A model generated the notes under the pieces. That model saw only the letters and a program-made list of their open reading frames with translations, did no database searches and was not told the origin of the DNA. 23,209 nucleotides of DNA, taken from a virus. Positions 5,709-12,202 of the stretch are shown in pieces (within the stretch, counting starts at the first letter, position 1; each line of letters starts with the position of its first letter). The translations under genes and the position numbers were made by a program. Location of the stretch: IMG/VR virus record IMGVR_UViG_3300025853_000694, positions 1-23,209 of that record. The stretch is one strand, 5' to 3'.

Positions 5709-7250
5709 ATGCAAATAATTGATAACAGGGGCTTGCTCTTGCGGCTTCGCAATCCTGCGAAGATTACAACAGCAATACCAACAAGCAAGGCAGTGGGGGA
5801 CCACGGCGTTCTGGTTAAATGGGGTGTGGACGAGGCTCGTGTACTTAAGAACTTAAATGTAAAGGACGTACCCTCACCTATTATGGGTATGTACGATTGG
5901 CCCGGGCGGTATAAACCTTTCGAGCACCAAAAAACAACCGCTTCGTTTATGACTATGAACCGCCGGTCCTTCTGCTTTAACGAGCAGGGCACAGGTAAAA
6001 CTGCTTCTGCTATCTGGGCGGCTGACTTTTTAATGACACAGAAGTTGGTGAAACGCGTACTGATTATCTGTCCTCTATCTATTATGGACTCCGCGTGGCG
6101 TACTGACTTGTTTAGTTTTGCCATGCACCGCACCGTAGATATAGCGCATGGGGTCAAGAAGAAACGCCAAGAGATAATTAACGGCGACGCCGAGTTTGTC
6201 ATTATCAACTACGACGGTGTAGAGATAGTGAAGGAAGAAGTGGCGAATGGCGGGTTTGATCTTATCATTGTGGATGAGGCAACCCACTATAAGAATGCAC
6301 AATCTAAGCGTTGGAAAGTACTGGCTAGTGTAATAAAACCAGAAACGTGGCTGTGGCTAATGACCGGTACGCCTGCCGCACAGTCACCAGTTGACGCATA
6401 CGGGCTAGCCAAACTTGTTAATCCTAAAGGCGTGCCTAGATTCTTTGGGGCTTTCCGCGAGATGGTAATGCACAAGGTGACGCAGTTTAAGTGGGCACCT
6501 AAGCCGACCGCTACTGATACGGTGTTCAATGCGTTACAACCTGCAATACGTTTTACTAAAGAGCAATGCTTAGACCTGCCAGAGATGACTTACGTTAAGC
6601 GCGAAGTGGACCTAACGGCGCAACAGAAGAAGTACTACGAAATTCTACGTAAGCAAATGATGGCTACTGCGGACGGAGAACAAATTACTTCGGCTAATGC
6701 TGCGGTTAACATGAATAAGTTACTACAGATTTCGTGTGGCGCGGTCTATACGGATACTGGCGAGACTATAGAATTTGACGTTAAGAATCGCTACAAAGTT
6801 CTACGGGAAGTAATAGACGAATCTAGCCAGAAGATACTTATCTTTGTGCCGTTCAAGCATGTCATCAGTATTCTTAAAGAAAAGCTGACTAAAGACGGTA
6901 TAACAAGTGCGGTTATAAACGGCGAAGTGTCAGCACAAAAACGTACTGCTATCTTCAAACAGTTCCAAGAAACCAACGACCCCCGAGTACTTATCATACA
7001 ACCGCAAGCTGCTGCGCATGGCGTAACGCTTACTGCGGCAAACACAATCGTATGGTGGGGACCGACATCTTCCCTAGAAACTTACGCTCAAGCTAATGCG
7101 CGTGTACACAGATCAGGTCAAAAGCACCCGTGTACTGTCGTGCAACTGCAAGGATCGAAGGTAGAGAAACACATATACAAGATGCTAGACCAACGTATTA
7201 ACGTGCACACAAAAATGATTGATTTATACCAAGATATACTTGAAATATAA
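5709..7250 (+). CDS. SNF2-type superfamily 2 DNA helicase/translocase
   Basis: The 513-residue protein has the two RecA-like lobes of SF2/SNF2 ATPases. Residues ~72-100 hold the Q-like FEHQKTTASF and Walker A NEQGTGKTAS (K97, T98). Walker B is LIIVDEATHYKN (D189, E190), motif III is LMTGTPAAQSP (~217-227), and motif VI is NARVHRSGQKH (~463-473, arginine fingers R465 and R468). Motif IV/V elements lie around IFVPFKH and QAAAHGVTLT. The size is the compact phage version without accessory domains. It probably remodels DNA or supports replication and recombination beside the polymerase and nuclease. A weak GGTGAG precedes the ATG. A sigma-70-type promoter overlaps its last codons. Confidence 0.93.
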   Translation: MQIIDNRGLLLRLRNPAKITTAIPTSKAVGDHGVLVKWGVDEARVLKNLNVKDVPSPIMGMYDWPGRYKPFEHQKTTASFMTMNRRSFCFNEQGTGKTASAIWAADFLMTQKLVKRVLIICPLSIMDSAWRTDLFSFAMHRTVDIAHGVKKKRQEIINGDAEFVIINYDGVEIVKEEVANGGFDLIIVDEATHYKNAQSKRWKVLASVIKPETWLWLMTGTPAAQSPVDAYGLAKLVNPKGVPRFFGAFREMVMHKVTQFKWAPKPTATDTVFNALQPAIRFTKEQCLDLPEMTYVKREVDLTAQQKKYYEILRKQMMATADGEQITSANAAVNMNKLLQISCGAVYTDTGETIEFDVKNRYKVLREVIDESSQKILIFVPFKHVISILKEKLTKDGITSAVINGEVSAQKRTAIFKQFQETNDPRVLIIQPQAAAHGVTLTAANTIVWWGPTSSLETYAQANARVHRSGQKHPCTVVQLQGSKVEKHIYKMLDQRINVHTKMIDLYQDILEI

Positions 7251-7268
7251 GCTAAACTGCACTATATT
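7240..7268 (+). promoter_or_regulatory. Predicted sigma-70-type promoter TTGAAA-N17-TATATT
   Basis: TTGAAA at 7240-7245 and TATATT at 7263-7268 are separated by exactly 17 bp. Each hexamer differs from the host consensus at one base. The box pair begins inside the end of the helicase gene and would start RNA near 7275, in the 52-nt gap before the start at 7303. It would give the Gp157-like, HTH and SSB-like genes transcription independent of the upstream operon. Confidence 0.6.
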
Positions 7269-7289
7269 AAATAAAACATAACTATAAAT

Positions 7290-7293
7290 GGAG
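7290..7293 (+). promoter_or_regulatory. GGAG ribosome-binding site deciding the start at 7303
   Basis: GGAG sits 9 nt before the ATG at 7303. The in-frame ATG at 7288 overlaps this GGAG and has no Shine-Dalgarno sequence of its own, so 7303 is preferred. Confidence 0.65.
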
Positions 7294-7302
7294 TATGATG
7301 CC

Positions 7303-7707
7303 ATGACAGACGCTGTTGTGCCGGACCTTGACCGTCTCGTTTCTGTGTACGTAAAGATTCGAGATAAGAAGTTAGAGTTAGCGGCGGAATTTAAAGAGAA
7401 AGAAAAAGAGCTTGACGCCAAGTTAGACAAGCTAAAAGAAGTATTACTAGAACATTGTAAAGAAACTGGAATCGAATCTGTGAAGACCGCTTCCGGTACG
7501 TTCTGGCGCACCCAAAAGAAGCGTTTTTGGACAAGCGACTGGGAGGCAATGAGTAAGTTTATTGTAGAGAACGAAGCAGTAGACTTACTAGAGAAACGCA
7601 TTAGCCAAGGTAACATGCGGCAGTTTCTTGAAGAAAACCCCGAACAACATCCGCCGGGGCTAAATGCGGATAACGAGTACACCATAACCGTACGGAGAAA
7701 AAAATGA
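7303..7707 (+). CDS. Gp157-like phage protein, coiled coil N-terminus
   Basis: The product has 134 residues from the ATG at 7303. The N-terminal ~55 residues are a charged coiled coil (KIRDKKLELAAEFKEKEKEL, then LDKLKEVLLEHCKETG). Next come a short conserved block (SVKTASGTFWRTQKKRF), a helical part (DLLEKRISQGNMRQFLEEN), PPGLN and a basic C-terminus (YTITVRRKK). This order (helical pair, then a beta segment about giving or deriving a substrate) resembles siphovirus Gp157-type proteins, often found near SSB and recombination genes. The molecular role is not established. It starts after a predicted promoter, and its TGA overlaps the next ATG (ATGA at 7704-7707). Confidence 0.7.
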   Translation: MTDAVVPDLDRLVSVYVKIRDKKLELAAEFKEKEKELDAKLDKLKEVLLEHCKETGIESVKTASGTFWRTQKKRFWTSDWEAMSKFIVENEAVDLLEKRISQGNMRQFLEENPEQHPPGLNADNEYTITVRRKK

Positions 7708-7952
7708 CCGAGTTAGAAAGCTACGTGCCTGTAGAGGAAGTGGCGGACTATCTTTCTGTAAAAGTGAGCACTATCCGACAGTGGGTAAACAAGGGGTTCA
7801 TACCAAAAAGTACCTATATAAAAGTAGGGTACACGTACCGCTTTAACCTTCCTGCCGTGATAGAGGCGCTTAGACAAGAAGAACCTGCCCCCGATCCGAC
7901 ACAGATAACCGAACAACTAGAGTTAGACTTTGATGAGGATGATGATTTATGA
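7704..7952 (+). CDS. Excisionase/MerR-like HTH DNA-binding protein
   Basis: The first ~58 of 82 residues form a winged helix-turn-helix of the excisionase/HTH_17 type: YVPVEEVADYLSVKVSTIRQ, WVNKGFIPKS, a YTYRF wing and LPAVIEALR. A short acidic tail follows (ELDFDEDDDL). It binds DNA as a small regulator or architectural factor. There is no integrase in the window, so a true excisionase role cannot be shown. ATGA overlaps join it to both neighbours (start at 7704, stop at 7950-7952), placing it in one coupled unit with the Gp157-like and SSB-like genes. Confidence 0.8.
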   Translation: MTELESYVPVEEVADYLSVKVSTIRQWVNKGFIPKSTYIKVGYTYRFNLPAVIEALRQEEPAPDPTQITEQLELDFDEDDDL

Positions 7953-8875
7953 GCGAATTAGCTTTGTTTGACAATATGCCTGCCGAATACAAAGAGCTGC
8001 TGGCCCAACTAGAGCCTGATAAAAACGCGTCAGGTGGTGGAAATAAAACTGGCACTAACCGTCTTAGTATTCGCGGTGGGGTGTTCCGTAAGGTAGTTAA
8101 CGGACAGGAAGTAGGAGAGCTTGAAGCCCGAGCAATAAATATAGTTATTGTTAAAACTTCCCCTATTTCCCGTATGTACTACGCTAGCCAATACACCGCA
8201 GGTGCTAATAATCCTCCGGCTTGTTGGTCTGCCGATTCTGGTGGGGGTAAGCCTTCTGGGGATGTACCAAGCGATACGCTTCAATCTGCGGCATGTTTTG
8301 ATTGCCCTCAGAACATAAAAGGTTCTGGTCAAGGCCAGTCTCGTGCGTGTAGGTATCAACAACGTGTAGCTGTAATGTTGACTGATAGCGATGGCAAATT
8401 GAAGTCTAACTCGGTGTACCAGTTGTCTCTACCTGCTACTAGTATATTTGGCGATGACAAAAAGAAGATGGGGCTACAAACTTACGCCCGTCTAATCGAA
8501 GCGCAGAGAGCACCACTTGCTTCGATAGTTACAGAGCTACGTTTTGATACTGATAGTTCTACTCCTAAGCTGTGTTTCAAACCGGTACGTGTACTTGCCG
8601 AAGACGAAATAGGTATGGCAGTAGCCGCCCAAAAGGATGAGGCTACGCTAAAACTAGTTACGCTATCTATAAAAGCAAAGCAAGAGACTAGCGTTCCACA
8701 ACTAACTGATGATAAAGTTCCAAGCCCTGCTTCAGAAACCCCGGCGTTGTTTTCTGACGAGGAAGAGGAAGAGGAGCAGGTAGAAGAGCCAAAGGTTAAG
8801 GTGTCTAAGAAAAAGAAAGATGCCCCTAAACCAGATGTTGATTTGGCCTCACTGTTGGATGAGTTTGATGACTAA
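7949..8875 (+). CDS. Probable ssDNA-binding protein with zinc-type cysteines and acidic tail
   Basis: The 308-residue protein has a mixed core (residues ~35-245), a long acidic/basic linker (DEEEEEEQVEE, then KVSKKKKD) and a terminal DLASLLDEFDD. A disordered acidic C-terminal tail is the hallmark of phage and bacterial SSBs (T7 gp2.5, T4 gp32, bacterial SSB), where it recruits replication proteins. Four cysteines (C92, C116, C119, C134) are spaced to bind a zinc ion, as gp32 does with a different ligand set. Its position between an HTH protein and the primase-helicase fits. The fold is not recognisable by eye, so the assignment rests on the tail, cysteines and context. It is followed by a GC hairpin. 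Confidence 0.65.
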   Translation: MSELALFDNMPAEYKELLAQLEPDKNASGGGNKTGTNRLSIRGGVFRKVVNGQEVGELEARAINIVIVKTSPISRMYYASQYTAGANNPPACWSADSGGGKPSGDVPSDTLQSAACFDCPQNIKGSGQGQSRACRYQQRVAVMLTDSDGKLKSNSVYQLSLPATSIFGDDKKKMGLQTYARLIEAQRAPLASIVTELRFDTDSSTPKLCFKPVRVLAEDEIGMAVAAQKDEATLKLVTLSIKAKQETSVPQLTDDKVPSPASETPALFSDEEEEEEQVEEPKVKVSKKKKDAPKPDVDLASLLDEFDD

Positions 8876-8881
8876 ACCACG

Positions 8882-8901
8882 CGGGTGCCTCCGGGCACCC
8901 G
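8882..8901 (+). terminator. GC-rich hairpin after the SSB-like gene, terminator-like
   Basis: CGGGTGCC (8882-8889) and GGCACCCG (8894-8901) form a perfect 8-bp stem with a 4-nt loop, 6 nt after the stop. There is no T-run after it, so it may be a partial terminator or an mRNA-stabilising hairpin. It is followed directly by the 14-nt repeated element at 8902-8915. Confidence 0.6.
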
Positions 8902-8915
8902 TAACTCTCTATGAC
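8902..8915 (+). repeat. 14-nt element TAACTCTCTATGAC, copy 1
   Basis: The element begins at the base after the GC hairpin and ends 9 nt before the ATGATG start of the primase gene. An exact copy lies on the - strand at 12157-12170, also directly after a GC hairpin and also followed 8 nt later by ATGATG. The shared placement suggests a phage-specific signal (promoter, processing or antitermination site). Function unknown. Confidence 0.6.
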
Positions 8916-8924
8916 ATGGATTAA

Positions 8925-11885
8925 ATGATGACAGACACCAAACAGTTTTTAAGTACGGTGTTGAGTGATGAGGGGTATTACCACGTAGCAGGAATTGCGA
9001 AGAACAAACCTATAAAAGAAAAGTTTTACGATTCGCTAGATGCTGCTATTGAGACTGCAAACAACTTTAACGAAGAAGGGCGAGACTCTTATTTTGCGCT
9101 AGGTGTGTTCCTAGATGCTACTAAGGGCCGTACTGCGCAAAACGTGCGTGGGATAAAATCGCTGTTCCTCGATTTAGATTGTGGCGAAGGCAAACCCTAC
9201 AGCACCCAACAAGATGCACTTATTGCGCTAAAGGCTTGGTATAAGAAGTACGAGCTACCTCGCCCTACAGTAGTTAACTCAGGGCGGGGGCTGCACGTAT
9301 ATTGGGCGCTTGACCGAGCTTACACACGCGAAGAATGGCTACCTACTGCTAAAGGGCTAAAGGCTACGTGTTTACAGGACGGGTTGCATATTGACGCCGT
9401 TGTAACTGCGGACGCGGCTAGGCTACTGCGTGTACCTAATACACGTAACTTCAAAGACGTACCACCAAAAAACACCAAGGTAATTGTTTTAGGTAAACCG
9501 GTAGTCTTAGAGGAGTTTGCGGCTAAGTTACCTACAAGCTTGATACCAGTACTTGCCCCTAGAGAGTACACAAGCGCAGATAATGCGGACATGGCTAACG
9601 CAAAAGGCGGGGAGAGTAAGTACACATACAAGTTTGCTAACATACTAATGAAGACCGCCCAAGGTAGTGGTTGTGCACATATAGATAAAGCTATACGTAA
9701 ACCAGACGAGATTACTTATCCAGAGTGGACCCATGCACTTTCTATAGCAAAGCGGTGCGACACGGACGGTATAGTAGGGCAACCTGCAATACATTTAATA
9801 TCAAAGGGTTACAGTAAATACAGTGTTGATGAAACAGATAAGATAGCGTCGTCTATTGATTACCCGCACCTATGCACTACTTTCGACAGTGATTGTCCCG
9901 GCCTGTGTGAGGGATGCCCAAACAACGGCAAAATAAAAAGCCCTATCACGCTATGCCGAGAGCTTAAGTTAGCTGAAAGTGACGAAGTAGAAGTACGCGG
10001 ATACGACGAACCCGAAGAGTTTTATGACGAGCGTGCAGAAGAAGTTGCTATTGCACCTAGCGTTAGCGCACCTAGCAATGCCGACGGTGGTGACATACCG
10101 CCAAGCAAACCTAAGAAAGAATCTGTGCTAGAAAAGATTAAGATACCGGGCTATCCTCCCGGTTACGCACGGCCAGAAGGTGGTGGGGTAGCAAAAATAT
10201 CGCACGATAAAGACGGCAACCGTGAAGAAAAAGTTCTGTGTCCTGACAATCTGTATGTGAAAAAGCGGATGGTGGATGTAGACGGGCCGTGCTATGAGAT
10301 AGGACACACCAGTGATTTTGAAGGTGAGCGTACCTTTGTAGCGTCTCAGAAAGAATTGATGTCTACCGAAACCTTTCGGGGTGTGATGAACTCTAACGAC
10401 GTACTAGTAATGCCTAGTACACAGAAGGACCTTATGGAATATATAGCTGCTTGGATTACTAAACTTAAGCCCGAAGGACCGCCCATTCAAGTTAAGTCTC
10501 AGTTTGGTTGGACAGAGGGGTTAAAGTCTTTTGTGATAGGGGACAAAGAGATATTTGCTAATCGGGTAGAGAACAGTCCGGCAGGGTCTCGCACTGCACA
10601 GTACATGCACATGTTCAAGAAGAAGGGCACGCTAGAGAAATGGAAAGAGTTAGCACAGTTCTACGGACAGGAAGGGTTTGAGCAGCATCAGTATATGTTC
10701 GGGCTTTCTTTTGGTTCGCCATTAATGGAGTTTATGTCGGGTATATCAGGTTGTATCTATAACTTGAACAGTCCTGAAACAGGTGTAGGTAAAACCACAG
10801 GTATGTGGGGCGGGGCTTCAGTATGGGGCAGCCACAAAAAGTTAGTGCTTATAGGCAAAGATACGCCTAACTCAGCTTGGAACCGTGCCGAAGTTATAAA
10901 AAACTTACCGCTGTACATTGATGAGGTATCTAACTACAAGCCCCAACCCGCTAGTGATTTTTGTTACGCCATTAGTGACGGGGTACAAAAGAACCGTATG
11001 AGTGGTAAGGGGGAAAACGCTGAGCGATACAGAGGAGAACCTTGGGCGTTAAACTGCGGTACTAGCGGCAATAGCAGTTTAACGGAAGTGGCGGGTGAAT
11101 ATAGGTCATCTCCAAAAGGTGAAACAGGGCGAGTAGTTAGCCACAGTGCTACAAAACTACTGCGTGGCGCATCTGACACACTGCGTGCAAATGACTTAAA
11201 CGATCAATTAGATGAAAACTACGGACATGCTGGACCGTTGTTTATACAGCACATACTAAAAAACAAAGCTGCCGCAAAGAAACTTACTTTAGATACACGC
11301 TCAGATATTGTTAAAGAGATAGACGGTGAACCACAAGAACGCTTTTGGATAGCACAAGGCGCTACTGTTTACGCAGGGTGTACGATAGCAAAACAAATTG
11401 GGCTTATAGATTGGGACTTAGACAACCTATGGGACTGGATAATTGCAAAAATAAAGGAGCAAAGAGCAGGTTTAACGCAAATGGATATGGACATACACGA
11501 CATAATATCTCAGTTCTATATGGACAACGTACGGTCGATACTACGAATTACTAGTACAGCCGACGCTAGAGACCCAGAATTACAGAATATAATCCGCCCC
11601 GACATGCAGGACATGCCTAACTTTAAGTTTGTAGCGCGGCATGAAACCGACATAGGCAAACTCTTTATACGCGGACCGGCACTTAAATCGTGGATTAACG
11701 AACACAAGTACACAGAAAGTGCGGTTAAGGCTTTGATATTTTCGCAAATGGATGGGCGTTATGGCAAAAAGAGGATGGGTAAAGGTACTAAAATGGACAT
11801 AGGCACGACGCATGTAATCGAGTGTACTTTTAACAATGATCTTATTGAAATGCCGGAACTTGCTGATGAGGTTAAAGCTAAATGA
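8925..11885 (+). CDS. Primase-polymerase/DUF927 helicase fusion protein
   Basis: This 986-residue replication protein has two parts. Residues ~1-185 look like an archaeo-eukaryotic-type primase (PrimPol): LFLDLDCGEGK with D83 and D85, VVNSGRGLHVYWALD with H124, and DAARLLRVPNTRNFK. A possible zinc-binding region (CDTDG, then CTTFDSDCPGLCEGC) follows at about 275-335. The C-terminal half matches the DUF927 ATPase type, with Walker A SPETGVGKTT (K623, T624) and Walker B LPLYIDEVSN (D666, E667). It should prime and unwind DNA at the phage fork. Tandem ATGs open the gene, with no good Shine-Dalgarno sequence, after a hairpin and the 14-nt element. Confidence 0.88.
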   Translation: MMTDTKQFLSTVLSDEGYYHVAGIAKNKPIKEKFYDSLDAAIETANNFNEEGRDSYFALGVFLDATKGRTAQNVRGIKSLFLDLDCGEGKPYSTQQDALIALKAWYKKYELPRPTVVNSGRGLHVYWALDRAYTREEWLPTAKGLKATCLQDGLHIDAVVTADAARLLRVPNTRNFKDVPPKNTKVIVLGKPVVLEEFAAKLPTSLIPVLAPREYTSADNADMANAKGGESKYTYKFANILMKTAQGSGCAHIDKAIRKPDEITYPEWTHALSIAKRCDTDGIVGQPAIHLISKGYSKYSVDETDKIASSIDYPHLCTTFDSDCPGLCEGCPNNGKIKSPITLCRELKLAESDEVEVRGYDEPEEFYDERAEEVAIAPSVSAPSNADGGDIPPSKPKKESVLEKIKIPGYPPGYARPEGGGVAKISHDKDGNREEKVLCPDNLYVKKRMVDVDGPCYEIGHTSDFEGERTFVASQKELMSTETFRGVMNSNDVLVMPSTQKDLMEYIAAWITKLKPEGPPIQVKSQFGWTEGLKSFVIGDKEIFANRVENSPAGSRTAQYMHMFKKKGTLEKWKELAQFYGQEGFEQHQYMFGLSFGSPLMEFMSGISGCIYNLNSPETGVGKTTGMWGGASVWGSHKKLVLIGKDTPNSAWNRAEVIKNLPLYIDEVSNYKPQPASDFCYAISDGVQKNRMSGKGENAERYRGEPWALNCGTSGNSSLTEVAGEYRSSPKGETGRVVSHSATKLLRGASDTLRANDLNDQLDENYGHAGPLFIQHILKNKAAAKKLTLDTRSDIVKEIDGEPQERFWIAQGATVYAGCTIAKQIGLIDWDLDNLWDWIIAKIKEQRAGLTQMDMDIHDIISQFYMDNVRSILRITSTADARDPELQNIIRPDMQDMPNFKFVARHETDIGKLFIRGPALKSWINEHKYTESAVKALIFSQMDGRYGKKRMGKGTKMDIGTTHVIECTFNNDLIEMPELADEVKAK

Positions 11886-12084
11886 CATATCCCCTGATGG
11901 GGTGCGCATAGTCATAGATTGGGATGCGTTTGTGGTTGGCACGTCTGTATTCATACCTTGCATAAACACAAAACAAGCTATGAACGATATAGTGGACGCT
12001 AGTGGTATAGCGAAGAAAGACTTAATAAAACGAGTTTGTGTTGATAACGGTAGGTATGGAATTAGGGTGTGGCGTAACCGGTAA
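11866..12084 (+). CDS. Small conserved-looking phage protein (72 aa)
   Basis: The start at 11866 lies inside the end of the primase gene in another frame (20-nt overlap), with GGA about 8 nt upstream. An in-frame ATG at 11836 is possible but less likely. The product contains VRIVIDWDAFVVGTSVFIPC, a helical middle and a GRYGIRVWR end. That pattern (an early WDAFxxGTSVFIP block and a late RVWR) is seen in small phage proteins of unknown role. No catalytic motif is evident. It is the last + strand gene before the converging terminator. Confidence 0.75.
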   Translation: MRLKLNDISPDGVRIVIDWDAFVVGTSVFIPCINTKQAMNDIVDASGIAKKDLIKRVCVDNGRYGIRVWRNR

Positions 12085-12097
12085 TAACTATATGTAG

Positions 12098-12148
12098 TTA
12101 GTTGTATGGACTTTGACTACTACTGTTAGTATTATTACCTAGCATCAT
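12098..12148 (-). other. Tiny ORF (16 codons) after the second 14-nt element
   Basis: Reading the - strand from the element copy at 12157-12170, an ATGATG at 12148 opens a frame of 16 codons ending at TAA (MMLGNNTNSSSQSPYN). A purine-rich GGGAGA lies directly before it, but the spacing to the ATG is too short for normal initiation. It may be a leader peptide, a remnant or chance. It is recorded because the same order (hairpin, element, ATGATG) precedes the primase gene. Confidence 0.2.
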
Positions 12149-12156
12149 TCTCCCTA

Positions 12157-12170
12157 GTCATAGAGAGTTA
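12157..12170 (-). repeat. 14-nt element TAACTCTCTATGAC, copy 2 (inverted)
   Basis: This is an exact reverse-strand copy of 8902-8915. In the - direction it follows the GC stem at 12171-12189 without a gap, reproducing the hairpin-plus-element arrangement seen after the SSB-like gene. Confidence 0.6.
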
Positions 12171-12196
12171 GCCCCCACTAGTTGGGGGCTTTTTTA
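12171..12196 (+). terminator. Intrinsic terminator between converging operons
   Basis: GCCCCCA (12171-12177) and TGGGGGC (12183-12189) form a 7-bp stem with a 5-nt loop, followed by six Ts and ATTT. This is a classic Rho-independent terminator for + transcription, 86 nt past the last + gene. For the - strand late operon the same stem lacks a T-run, but could still pause polymerase. Confidence 0.88.
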
Positions 12197-12202
12197 TTTG
12201 CG

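Noticed and set aside
11886-11912. CCCC-TGAT-GGGG hairpin after the primase stop
   Set aside because: Only four stem pairs and it lies inside the following coding frame; too weak for a terminator.
12085-12100. TAACTA-TATG-TAGTTA inverted repeat after the last + gene
   Set aside because: AT-rich, short and weak as a hairpin; likely chance.
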